From contig JAUJNG010000023.1 of assembly GCA_030448265.1 (NCBI GenBank), forward strand, positions 1-64,000: a stretch of DNA of 64,000 nt, in the 5' to 3' direction. Under the pieces are notes generated by a model that saw nothing but the letters and a program-made list of their open reading frames with translations, did no database searches and was not told where the DNA came from. The position numbers and the translations under genes were made by a program. This document shows, piece by piece, positions 56,413 to 64,000 of the stretch (its first letter is position 1; the number at the start of each line of letters is the position of its first letter). This DNA is from Abditibacterium sp. (GTDB taxonomy: Bacteria > Armatimonadota > Abditibacteriia > Abditibacteriales > Abditibacteriaceae).

Positions 56413-56456
56413 AACCTCCCCAACCCCTCCAAACCAAGGAGGGGGCGGGGGAGGTT
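56413..56456. repeat. hairpin with ACCTCCCC words
   Basis: AACCTCCCC / CCCCTCC... pairs with GGAGGGGGCGGGGGAGGTT, adjoining copy iv. Similar to 23402-23457. Confidence 0.75.
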
Positions 56457-56525
56457 CGGGAAGTGGCAAAACGACCAAAATTCCTGGCGACAAACGAGTC
56501 GCCTGGAACTGGAGAATGCGGGAAA

Positions 56526-58166
56526 TTACGCCACGCGCATAAAGGCGCTTTCCTGGTGAGTCCGGCCCCACATATCGGTGGCGCGAACCCGAACCGTGTG
56601 CGTGCCGGCGGGCAGATCTGCCGGCAAAGTCGCGGCCCAGATGTGGGGCGAGGGGATAATTTCCGGCAGTTTGCGCGCGCCGCCGTTGTTGGGCAGGGTT
56701 TCCTGAAGGGCTTTGGTGGCGACATAGGCCGGATCGGGACGCGGCGCGAACTGCATGGCGCGCCACTGTCCGTTGCCGACCTGCATTTCGACCCGCGATT
56801 TTTCCGAACCGCCGAAAACATTGGCCAGAATCTCGGTTTTTCCGGCTGCCGCGCTCGCCACTTCGTCGGGCGCGTAGATGTGCATCTGATGATCGGCGGG
56901 ACGGCGCGCGGGTTTGAAATCAATCGAGTAGGCGTTGCCCTTGATGTTCAAAAACGAATAGCCGTTGGGCGCGCCGTCGCGCATCGTGGTGTGAGGGATG
57001 CCCTGCTCGTCGCGCATTCCCGTCCACCAGCTGCCGCACGTCGTCACCGCGTTGAAATGGTGATGCGGGGCCGCGCCGTTGAAACCGACTTCGCGGCCCA
57101 GGAAAAGATGCTTTTGAATGTGGGTGTGCGCCGAAATCGAAACACAGTTGGGCCGACCTTCCAGCAAGCGGAAAAACGCGGCTTTGTCGCGCATATCGGC
57201 GGGATGACCGGCTGCGGGAGTTAAAACCTCGACGATGGGAATGTGCATCAGCACCACCACGAGTTGCTCGCGCGGCACCAGTTTGAGGTCGTTTTCGAGC
57301 CACTGAAGCTGTCGAGCGCCCAGTTCGGTGTGATAGGTGCCTTTGTTTCTGCCTGGCGCGGCGCTGCCGATGCCGTCGTAAGCCACATCGTCCAAAACCA
57401 CGAAATGAGCCGAGCCGTAATCGAATGAATAGTAAGTCGGGCCGAAAATGCTTTTGAAAGTTTCGGTCGAATGGGTGCGGTCGGGCACGTCGAAGTTGAG
57501 GTCGTGGTTGCCCACCACGTTGAACCAGGGCATTCCCAGCATCGCGATGGCGCGGTTTTGATTGGGATAAATCGACAAATCATCGAAGGCCTCATCGCCC
57601 AGCGAAACGCCGAAGGCGGCTTTGGCGCCCGCGACATCGGCGATGACATCGCGCGTCAAAAAGCCGACTTCTTCCTGGTTGCGCGACTGCGGGTCGCCAA
57701 AAAGCACCACGCGAAACTCGTCGGGTTCGACCTGCTCCTGCAACGTCCAGTCGAGCGAAACCGGCAGCGCGCCCGTCGGCGCGATGCCAGGAAACTGGAG
57801 GCGCGGCGAGCCTTGCGGCTGGTGAATGCGATAAAACTGCGGCAAATTCTGGTCATTGAGCGGCAGAGCGTAGCCGCGCGGCTTAATCACGAAAACGATG
57901 TCGCCCGCCGCGACGGGCAGACGATAACGGCCCAGCCGGTCGGTGAGAACGATGTCGCGCCCATTGGAGACGCGCACCTGCGGCAAAGCGACTTTGCGTC
58001 CGCTTCGCACGCCGGAAATGGTGCCCGACACGAAACTCTGGGTTTCGCCGTTTTGAAGCGGTGGCAGAGTCACATTGTTTTGCGCTTGGGCGAGACGCGA
58101 AAGCGGTTGAAGCGTGAGCGCTCCGGCGGCGAGGAGCAGGTTTTGGGTAAATTCGCGGCGATTCAT
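56526..58166 (-). CDS. Tat-exported calcineurin-like phosphoesterase
   Basis: 546 residues. Tat signal (MNRREFTQNLLLAAGALTL), a beta domain (~45-125), and a metallophosphoesterase core (~150-360): FGDPQSRNQ, GVSLGDEAFDDLS, VVGNHDLNF (GNHD), LMHIPI and SAHTHIQKH. A third C-terminal beta domain follows (~400-546). This is the MetallophosN-core-MetallophosC layout. It is 67 bp from a paralog upstream on the same strand. Substrate unknown; sugar phosphates or lipids are possible. Confidence 0.88.
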   Translation of the reverse strand: MNRREFTQNLLLAAGALTLQPLSRLAQAQNNVTLPPLQNGETQSFVSGTISGVRSGRKVALPQVRVSNGRDIVLTDRLGRYRLPVAAGDIVFVIKPRGYALPLNDQNLPQFYRIHQPQGSPRLQFPGIAPTGALPVSLDWTLQEQVEPDEFRVVLFGDPQSRNQEEVGFLTRDVIADVAGAKAAFGVSLGDEAFDDLSIYPNQNRAIAMLGMPWFNVVGNHDLNFDVPDRTHSTETFKSIFGPTYYSFDYGSAHFVVLDDVAYDGIGSAAPGRNKGTYHTELGARQLQWLENDLKLVPREQLVVVLMHIPIVEVLTPAAGHPADMRDKAAFFRLLEGRPNCVSISAHTHIQKHLFLGREVGFNGAAPHHHFNAVTTCGSWWTGMRDEQGIPHTTMRDGAPNGYSFLNIKGNAYSIDFKPARRPADHQMHIYAPDEVASAAAGKTEILANVFGGSEKSRVEMQVGNGQWRAMQFAPRPDPAYVATKALQETLPNNGGARKLPEIIPSPHIWAATLPADLPAGTHTVRVRATDMWGRTHQESAFMRVA

Positions 58167-58232
58167 GGGGATGAGAAGGAAGAAGTCGTTGTGGAAAGTT
58201 ATTAGCGGGATGTGCCATTAGCGCTCGAAACC

Positions 58233-59969
58233 TCATTCGACGCGGATGAGACGGCGCGAAGTGTGGGAACGCGTCCAAAGCGGGTCGCTGGCGCGGATCG
58301 AAATGGCGTGGGTGCCGCGCGGCGGGTTGGCGGGCAGCATCGCCTGCCAGAGGTGCGGCGATTTGATGGTGTTGGGCAAAGCGCGGCCCAGCGCGGCGTC
58401 GGATTTCTTCTTGCGCTGGCCCAGTTCCGCTTCGCGCGCTTTGAGCGCCTGAAAATAAGGGTCTTCGCGCGCCACGCGGCGCATCGCGACCCAGGGGCCG
58501 TTGTCACCCAGGCGCATCTCGACTTTCGATTTTTCCGAGCCGGCGAAGACGTTGACCAGCACTTCGGTTCCCGCCGCGCCCGCGACGGTCACGGCATCGG
58601 GCGCAAAAACGTTCATCTGGTGATCGGCGGGACGGCGCGCCGCCTTGAATTCGAGCGAATACTTGTTGCCGTCGAAGGTGATGAACGAGTAGCCGTTGGG
58701 CGCGCCGTCGCGCATCGTGGTGTGCGGGATGCCGTTTTCGTCGGGCACGCCGCTCCACCAACTGCCGCTCACCGTCACGTTGATGAGATGGTGATGCGGC
58801 TGCGCGCCCTGCCAGCCGTCTTTTTTGGTGACGAAAGCGTGTTCCTGGAAATGGGTGTGCCCCGAAATCGACATACAAAACGGGCGGTTTTCGATGAGGC
58901 GATAAAGCGCCTGCCGATCCGCTTCGCGGAAACGCCCGCCTTCGCGCTTGATCAGGCCCGCCTCCTCTTTGCGGTCGTAATCGGCGGGATCGGCGAGCGG
59001 GATGTGCATCATCAGCACCACCATCTGTTCGCGCGGAATTTGCGCCAGATCGTTTTTGACCCATTCGAGTTGCTGCGCCCCCAGACCGCCGGTGTAGCGG
59101 CCTTTGGCTTCGCCGTCCTGCGCGCCAATCCAGGTCACGTCGTCCAGCACGATGAAGTGGGTCGGGCCGTAATCGAAGGAGTAGTAAGCGGGGCCGTAGG
59201 TCGCTTCAAAAGTCTCGTCGGAGTGCTTGTCGTCGGGCGATTCGAAGTTGAGATCGTGATTGCCAATGACGTTATACCAGGGGATGCCGATAAGCGCGAT
59301 TTTCTGGTTGAGCGCGGGATAAATCGAAAGGTTATTGAAGGCGATGTCGCCCAGCGAAACGCCGAACGCCGCGTCGGTGCCGATGAGTTCCTCGACCACG
59401 TCGTGCCCGACGTAATCCACTTCTTTCTGATTGCGCGGCTGCGGGTCGCCAAACAAAATGGCGCGAAACTTGTCCGGCTCCGTTTGCGGGTGCAACGCGA
59501 AATCGACCGAAGCCGGCAAAGGCCCCGTTGGGGCGACGCCAGAATATTTCAGGTTGGGCGCCGAGCCTCTGGGCTTGTGAATGTAGTAAAAGCGTGGCAG
59601 TTTTTGCGCGTCCATCCTCGTCATCCAGCCGCGCGGCTTGACCACGAACAAAATGGTGTCCTCATCGACCGGCAAACGATAGCGACCCTGGGCGTCGGTG
59701 AGAACCACGACGCGCTGATTGGAAACGCGAATATCGGCGATGCCAGGCTCTCCCGCGTCGCGGCGCCCGTTGCGGTTGCGGTCGTTGAAGACCACGCCCG
59801 TCGCGTGGCTTGGCGTGGGCGCGACGTTGAGATTGGGGCGCGGCGCGGGAGGCACCGGCGCGACGGAGGGCGGTTGTTCCTGCGGCGGCGCCTGCGTGGT
59901 TTGCGCGCAACCAGTGGCGGCAGAAAGTGCCAGGAACAAGGCGCCCGCGAGCAGGGATGTTTGGTTCAT
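58233..59969 (-). CDS. calcineurin-like phosphoesterase lipoprotein, paralog
   Basis: 578 residues. Lipobox LSAATGC near residue 21 replaces the Tat signal. N-terminal repeat-like domain GVVFNDRNRNGRRDAGEPG (SdrD-like), then the core FGDPQPRNQK, GVSLGDIAFNN, VIGNHDLNFE, MMHIPLADP, SGHTHFQEH, and the C-terminal beta domain. The two proteins share most core blocks (e.g. HTTMRDGAPNGYSF), so the pair arose by duplication with different export routes. Confidence 0.88.
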   Translation of the reverse strand: MNQTSLLAGALFLALSAATGCAQTTQAPPQEQPPSVAPVPPAPRPNLNVAPTPSHATGVVFNDRNRNGRRDAGEPGIADIRVSNQRVVVLTDAQGRYRLPVDEDTILFVVKPRGWMTRMDAQKLPRFYYIHKPRGSAPNLKYSGVAPTGPLPASVDFALHPQTEPDKFRAILFGDPQPRNQKEVDYVGHDVVEELIGTDAAFGVSLGDIAFNNLSIYPALNQKIALIGIPWYNVIGNHDLNFESPDDKHSDETFEATYGPAYYSFDYGPTHFIVLDDVTWIGAQDGEAKGRYTGGLGAQQLEWVKNDLAQIPREQMVVLMMHIPLADPADYDRKEEAGLIKREGGRFREADRQALYRLIENRPFCMSISGHTHFQEHAFVTKKDGWQGAQPHHHLINVTVSGSWWSGVPDENGIPHTTMRDGAPNGYSFITFDGNKYSLEFKAARRPADHQMNVFAPDAVTVAGAAGTEVLVNVFAGSEKSKVEMRLGDNGPWVAMRRVAREDPYFQALKAREAELGQRKKKSDAALGRALPNTIKSPHLWQAMLPANPPRGTHAISIRASDPLWTRSHTSRRLIRVE

Positions 59970-60324
59970 ATAGGCGTTTTATTAGATTGTCTTCGTCATA
60001 GGGAATGAGCACGCACGGCAAACCGGTGGTTCCGCCGTTCTGTAGCTATAGCGAAGCAGCATCATTCTGCTCCACGGAAGAGCCGAGAAGACAGCTACAC
60101 CATCGGTATTGGCAGCAAGGCGGAAATTTCAGGTTATAGCGACTCCGAATAAAGTCACATCGTTGGGTTGCATGAATGACATCTGAGTAAAACCAGGAAT
60201 CATCAACTCTGGGCCAACCAGTGCAGTCGCTTTAACTGCCTGCAAGCAGCTTTATTCGGAATTGCTATAACTCACAGCGGTTTATGTGTGAGTAGAAAAG
60301 CACCATTATCTGCTACGTTTATAC
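59970..60324. other. intergenic with the second MITE-like element
   Basis: A 355-bp gap between two leftward genes. It holds the element at 60134-60270. No gene is seen in the rest. Confidence 0.5.
60134..60270. mobile_element. MITE-like element with TTATAGC ends, copy 2
   Basis: 137 bp framed by TTATAGCGACTCCGAATAAAG and its near complement CTTTATTCGGAATTGCTATAA. The ends match copy 1 at 29260-29423 over TTATAGC and TCCG. No reading frame inside. Confidence 0.78.
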
Positions 60325-60732
60325 TCACGGGCCTGGCTCAACCAACAAACCCCATTCGTCACTGGCTAAATCATCTTGATCAATGACAGTGAGGTGACCA
60401 TAAATTATATAGTTACCGTGGGCGAGATGAGAGACGTCGCAAGTATTATAATCATATGTAATTGTCTGACCAGCGGCGAAAGTGTTTTTCGAACTTGATG
60501 CGGCAACAACGCCTTCGTCTGGGAGGGGATGAACTGCTAAATCCTGCACGGCCGTAACGTCCACAAAACCAGTGTTCGTCACATGATACCTTACTACAAG
60601 TGTGCTTGTGCCATTTTCGGCATCCATACTGTCATGGTTTCCTGTCACAGCGGCCTGCGATGGGTCACAAAAAGTGACGAGCATTCCTACCATGAGGGCT
60701 GATGCGAGGAGGGATTTGAGAGGATTTTTCAT
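60325..60732 (-). CDS. small secreted protein, unknown family
   Basis: 135 residues. Signal peptide (KSLLASALMVGMLVTFCDPSQAA) then a CARDB/beta-sandwich-like body: TSTLVVRYHVTNTGFVDVTAVQDLAVHPL. ATG 60732 chosen for the signal. It likely sits outside the membrane; function unknown. Confidence 0.6.
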   Translation of the reverse strand: MKNPLKSLLASALMVGMLVTFCDPSQAAVTGNHDSMDAENGTSTLVVRYHVTNTGFVDVTAVQDLAVHPLPDEGVVAASSSKNTFAAGQTITYDYNTCDVSHLAHGNYIIYGHLTVIDQDDLASDEWGLLVEPGP

Positions 60733-60745
60733 TTTGAATCTCTTT

Positions 60746-60866
60746 ATAAGTAACCCGACACAATTAGTTTTATCTATCCCTGCCCCGCAATCCAGCTCTT
60801 CTTGAGCGTGGAAAGCGTTCGGGAGGCAACGAATATGGTCCAAATTAATTGTGTCGGACTACTTAT
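60746..60866. repeat. 25-bp imperfect inverted repeat, MITE-like
   Basis: ATAAGTAACCCGACACAATTA (60746-60770) and the complement of 60842-60866 differ at three bases over 25. It lies between two leftward genes and has no frame. The CCGACACAATTA ends are possible element tips. Confidence 0.7.
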
Positions 60867-60904
60867 TTCACTTTTAGCTAAACATTAAAATCGTCGGGCG
60901 GTTG

Positions 60905-61741
60905 TTAGCGGCGCCCTTTGAAAGCATAGACACGACTCATACCACCGGATTCAAGTGCGCCTATCTTGACTACGAATCGGCTAAGATCACCACTTGCTGC
61001 GTCAATACTAATGGTAGCATTGGACGGCACTCGCACGTTTACGTGATTCGCCGATTCATTGATCCAGTCCACCATACTCTGGATCATTTGTTGACTATCA
61101 TTGTTTAAATCTCCGAAGCGCAATGGCGAGTTGTTGCCTTGCGCGACTCTGCGCTGTTGCAACTCATCAAAAACAGCGCGGCTCAATTCACGTTCAGCTA
61201 TCGGGCGTGCGGACCAGCCACCCAAACCTATAACTGCCTGGTTTTTGGCCCACTCTTTAGCATCGGCGCGTTCAGCAGGCGAGAGTTGATCGCGTGGCGC
61301 AATGAGTAGCCGGTCGCTCAGCACGTAAAATTTGCATTGTGCCAAACTTGCAGCAGCTTGTAAGATCTCACCTACCGAACCTTTCGCCAAATCGAAGGTG
61401 AATTGGGTGGCACTGTTGGCGTTACGAACTTCTATCTGAGCTTCCTTGGGCAACAGAATTTCGAGTTCGGCGGCAATTTTTCGCAGAGTTGCGTTTTCCA
61501 CCTTCAGATGAACCTGCATCTTACAGAAATCTTCCTGCTGCACTCGAGCGAGGCTTTTGGCTGCTGTTTCGCTGTCGGGTTTAAGTTCAGTTGTGCGCCT
61601 GGGTGCATTCCCAGTCGCCTTTTGGGCACAGGCTGGAGATGAAGTCAATCCAAACTGTGTCACACCAACCGAGAAAGCAGCTAACAACGAAAGTGCGTTA
61701 ACCGATTTCACTCCAACTCGTTTCATGAGGACGTGCGACAT
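60905..61741 (-). CDS. exported STN-domain-like protein
   Basis: 278 residues. Signal peptide (SVNALSLLAAFSVGVTQFG, cut near ACAQ). ATLRKIAAELEILLPKEAQIEVRNANSATQFTFDLAKGSVGEILQAAASLAQCKFYVLSDRLLIAP matches the STN/secretin-N fold seen in the secretins at 15-20 kb. No pore domain follows. AGGAG precedes ATG 61741. Possibly a periplasmic partner or an orphan sensor. Confidence 0.75.
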   Translation of the reverse strand: MSHVLMKRVGVKSVNALSLLAAFSVGVTQFGLTSSPACAQKATGNAPRRTTELKPDSETAAKSLARVQQEDFCKMQVHLKVENATLRKIAAELEILLPKEAQIEVRNANSATQFTFDLAKGSVGEILQAAASLAQCKFYVLSDRLLIAPRDQLSPAERADAKEWAKNQAVIGLGGWSARPIAERELSRAVFDELQQRRVAQGNNSPLRFGDLNNDSQQMIQSMVDWINESANHVNVRVPSNATISIDAASGDLSRFVVKIGALESGGMSRVYAFKGRR

Positions 61742-62050
61742 ATTTTTCTCCTGAGATGAATGGTTACTTCGAGTAGCTACCATTTTAATTTAGAAAAAGT
61801 GGATAAGCCAAGAAGTATTTTATTTTTAATGCTAGAAATCATGAATGGGCTTCCAGCACCAAAGAGAATTTAACCAATAACACCCGTTACAAACACCCTT
61901 CTGGATTAAGTTACAATTAAATCTCAGTTAACTATAAATTAACTCTTCTTCTACACAGTCAGATGAGAAAGGGGTGCCATTCAAGCCACAGAGTGGCAAA
62001 GTAGTGACATCTCACTAATTGCAAGTAAGATAAGCGAGGTTAAAGACACT
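61742..62050. other. AT-rich intergenic, no gene
   Basis: About 310 bp, clearly richer in A/T. It should hold the promoter of the STN-like gene. GTTAACTATAAATTAAC is a weak palindrome at about 61927-61943. Nothing coding seen. Confidence 0.45.
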
Positions 62051-62869
62051 TTACGGCAACTGACTGGGATCAAATGACTGGCCTGGCCCCATAACCGGTG
62101 GCGGACAATCAGGATTACAGTCGCTCCAGTTGATATTCCACGGCGGGACAAGATCCGCTTTGCGCGTCAGCACAGCCTCATAACTCATGTTTTTCGCATG
62201 CCCATCGGCAAAAGTGACGTTAGCGCGAGTCATATGGCGAAAAGCAGCCTCTTTAGTGTAGTGTGTCCACGCATTACTGCCCTGCAAATTCACGTCAAGT
62301 TCTTCGAGCAGCTTGGTGTAGGTGTTGCTTCCGGCGCAACAAATCATGTCGCCGCCGTCCAAAAAGGCGAAGGTTTCTGAAGGGGATTGCAGCCCCGCAA
62401 TATGGTTGTTGATACCATAAGTGAGACCATCGTAGTTGAACAGATACTTGCCGTCGTAGCTTGATGTAGGAAAGCCTTTCGTGTTCGTCCCCCAGGAGGC
62501 CAATCCGTGAGGATAAGTGTCACCGCCAACAATTTCATCAGGGCTGGTAGGACAATCGAAAACGCCTACGCTCTTGGTATAGGGATAGATCATGAGCGGC
62601 CACGCCTGATCGCTCGACAGCGAGGGAGAGGAAGATCCCGTTTCTACCCAGTTGGCGGGCAATCGCTCGTCGTAATCCTGCACATACATCATGAGCGCCT
62701 TGCCCATCTGGTTCATGTTGCTCAGGCATGCGGTTTGGCGCGCCCGTTCGCGGGCACGACCAAAAACGGGAAACAAAATCGCGGCGAGAATAGCTATTAT
62801 AGCTATAACGACCAAGAGTTCAATGAGCGTGAAACCTTTGTGGGAACGGCGGGAAGAAAATTGGAACAT
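62051..62869 (-). CDS. DUF1559-type prepilin-like protein (H-X9-DG)
   Basis: 272 residues. Type IV prepilin-like leader HKGFTLIELLVVIAIIAILAAILFPVFGRARERAR, a pilin-like helix with QTACLSNMNQMGKALMMYVQDYDE, then a large globular region. The end motif HMTRANVTFADGHA fits H-x9-DG. This family is abundant in Planctomycetes and Armatimonadota/Abditibacteriota. ATG 62869 was chosen. It would need a type IV pilus/type II machine, consistent with the secretin cluster at 15-20 kb. Confidence 0.9.
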   Translation of the reverse strand: MFQFSSRRSHKGFTLIELLVVIAIIAILAAILFPVFGRARERARQTACLSNMNQMGKALMMYVQDYDERLPANWVETGSSSPSLSSDQAWPLMIYPYTKSVGVFDCPTSPDEIVGGDTYPHGLASWGTNTKGFPTSSYDGKYLFNYDGLTYGINNHIAGLQSPSETFAFLDGGDMICCAGSNTYTKLLEELDVNLQGSNAWTHYTKEAAFRHMTRANVTFADGHAKNMSYEAVLTRKADLVPPWNINWSDCNPDCPPPVMGPGQSFDPSQLP

Positions 62870-63018
62870 GGGAGACCTCAGAGATTCGATGCGGCGCGCT
62901 GTTGGCGCCTGCCGGTTGGGATGCACCCTTAAGCATCCATCACCAACTTTAAGAGCAGGGTAAGCTCAGGTTAAAAAACTGGAGATTTAGGATGTGCGGG
63001 CCGATGCAGATGACGGTT

Positions 63019-63128
63019 TTACTCGAAGAGTGCAACGCGGTTGACCAAAGCGCCTGAGACTTTCAATTCCATCCCTGCGGCTCCCAATTGTCCGGCATCC
63101 CAGCGCGTGCGGTGAGGGGGAAACGGCG
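63019..63128 (-). pseudogene. possible 3' remnant of a secreted enzyme gene
   Basis: The minus strand reads LTPFPPHRTRWDAGQLGAAG and MELKVSGALVNRVALFE to a stop at 63019, which looks like the end of a glycosidase-type protein. It follows the GDPD gene stop (63129) in another frame with no upstream match. It may be chance or a remnant. Confidence 0.25.
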
Positions 63129-63998
63129 TCAGTTGAATTTTTGCGCGGTTTTGGCAGTTCGTTCGAGCAGAAAGCGGCGCAGGCCCGCCAGATCGTCGGT
63201 GTTGATCAAATCGGCTCCGGCATCGAGGAGTTCGCCCCACGCTTCGGGAGTATCGGGCGTGGCCCACAAGCGAAACAAGAGGCCCTGGGCGTGCGCTTTG
63301 GCCACCATCTCGCGCAGCCTGGAGCGCTCCTCGACAGGCATCGGGCCTGTGCCGCTCCACTTGAAATGCTGGCGGTAACTGTCGCTGAAAAAGGCGAGGA
63401 GCGAAGCGGGGGCAGGAACGGGCGCTTGCAGATCGGCGATTCGTCCATCGACGAAGGCGTAGCGCACGGCGTCGCCCCTGGCCTGCATCATCTGGCCCGC
63501 TCGACCGCCCGCTAAGGCGCCCGACAAAACGACGGTGACCGCGCGCTGCCGCAACTCGCCGTTTTGGGACGAAGACAGCATCGCGCCGTAGCGCGGCAGC
63601 ACACGGCGCAGTTCGTCGTAAACCTTTTCGCCGTCCGCTTTGACATCGATCCACAAAAAGAAGGGCGTCTGCTGCCGCGAGAGCGAGCCATCGGCCAGGC
63701 GTCGGCGCAACGGCTCCAGATAAAGGCTTTGCAGCGTGCGGCCCGCTTTCAGTTCGTGGCGGTCGTGGCCCACGCGCAGTTCACCGTCCACCAGAAAGAT
63801 GTCGGCTTCGACCGAACGGAAACCATGATCGAGGGCATCGAGCAAGGGGCGGGCGTGCCGGTAATCGTTGTGCGCGTGCGCCCTGGGGAGCGGCATGAGG
63901 GTGTGGGGAATTTCGCCTGGCGTCCTCGATGTGTCGGGAGCCGCCACCGTGCCAGGAGCGGAAAGGCTCACCCCCACCATCAGGGCGAGAAGTGGCAA
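63129..63998 (-). CDS. GDPD/PLC-like phosphodiesterase, cut at window edge
   Basis: 289 residues visible. LPRAHAHNDYRHARPLLDALDHGFRSVEADIFLVDGELRVGHDRHEL matches the GDPD-like and PI-PLC-like fold, with the His/Glu/Asp metal and acid residues. FFLWIDVKADGEK and INTDDLAGLRRFL follow. The listed TTG start lies at the edge; a signal peptide and true start probably lie beyond 64000. Exported, substrate unknown. Confidence 0.8.
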   Translation of the reverse strand: MPLLALMVGVSLSAPGTVAAPDTSRTPGEIPHTLMPLPRAHAHNDYRHARPLLDALDHGFRSVEADIFLVDGELRVGHDRHELKAGRTLQSLYLEPLRRRLADGSLSRQQTPFFLWIDVKADGEKVYDELRRVLPRYGAMLSSSQNGELRQRAVTVVLSGALAGGRAGQMMQARGDAVRYAFVDGRIADLQAPVPAPASLLAFFSDSYRQHFKWSGTGPMPVEERSRLREMVAKAHAQGLLFRLWATPDTPEAWGELLDAGADLINTDDLAGLRRFLLERTAKTAQKFN

Positions 63999-64000
63999 AA

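Noticed and set aside
1..64000. tRNA, rRNA or CRISPR arrays
   Set aside because: I looked for cloverleaf-like text, rRNA segments and regularly spaced repeats and saw none.

Overview
The window is bacterial, GC-rich and densely coded on both strands. It holds about 55 genes, many repeats and no tRNA or rRNA that I can see. The best clue to the host is the gene at 62.0-62.9 kb, an H-X9-DG (DUF1559-type) prepilin-like protein with the GFTLIELLVV leader and the FPVFGRARERARQTACLSNM style typical of Armatimonadota and Abditibacteriota. Many exported carbohydrate-active and phosphoesterase proteins, Tat and lipoprotein signals, and TTG/GTG starts fit that assignment. It is an inference, not a proof.

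Layout. 0-7.2 kb: a CysJ-like diflavin reductase half, thioredoxin reductase, small membrane proteins, a HAD-like protein and RecQ. 7.2-11.8 kb: two secreted carbohydrate-active genes between two decayed IS5-type transposase pieces. 12-15.2 kb: a receiver-GGDEF protein, a methyltransferase, a peptidyl-prolyl isomerase and PrmC. 15.2-21.1 kb: three overlapping PilQ-like secretin genes in a row, then an OmpR-type regulator. 21.2-31.3 kb: a TIGR02587/TIGR02588-like pair, stress and redox proteins, an AraC-cupin-monooxygenase cluster, a Ser/Thr kinase, and modB-modA without modC. 31.3-39 kb: a PAS/GAF/GGDEF cyclase, small exported proteins, an intact IS1-family element with an 8-bp target duplication, a CAP-domain lipoprotein and a GAF-LuxR regulator. 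39-48.4 kb: a GH95-like glycosidase divergent from a GH51-like protein lacking both catalytic glutamates, two VapBC-type modules, a NucA-like nuclease with a NuiA-like inhibitor, a glycosyltransferase, a PhyH dioxygenase and a frameshifted GGDEF gene. 48.4-64 kb: a SUKH-like protein, a split pyruvate carboxylase, a PhoX-like protein, two paralogous calcineurin-like phosphoesterases, an STN-domain exported protein, the prepilin-like protein and a GDPD-like protein cut by the window edge.

The most unusual content lies between the genes. At least four intergenic elements (14.2, 39.1, 45.8 and 56.3 kb) have the same three-helix design: a long outer stem enclosing two 7-bp hairpins. The hairpin stems differ between copies but stay paired, while loop sequence and order are kept. 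Other intergenic spaces hold long inverted repeats built from short words, a pair of small MITE-like elements with TTATAGC ends, and a dispersed repeat around a GCGTAGC palindrome. Several genes end inside these repeats and use their stop codons. Apparent one-base frameshifts affect five places (29.56, 34.31, 48.14, 50.8 and 56.1 kb). Some may be assembly errors, so gene decay should not be assumed without read support.
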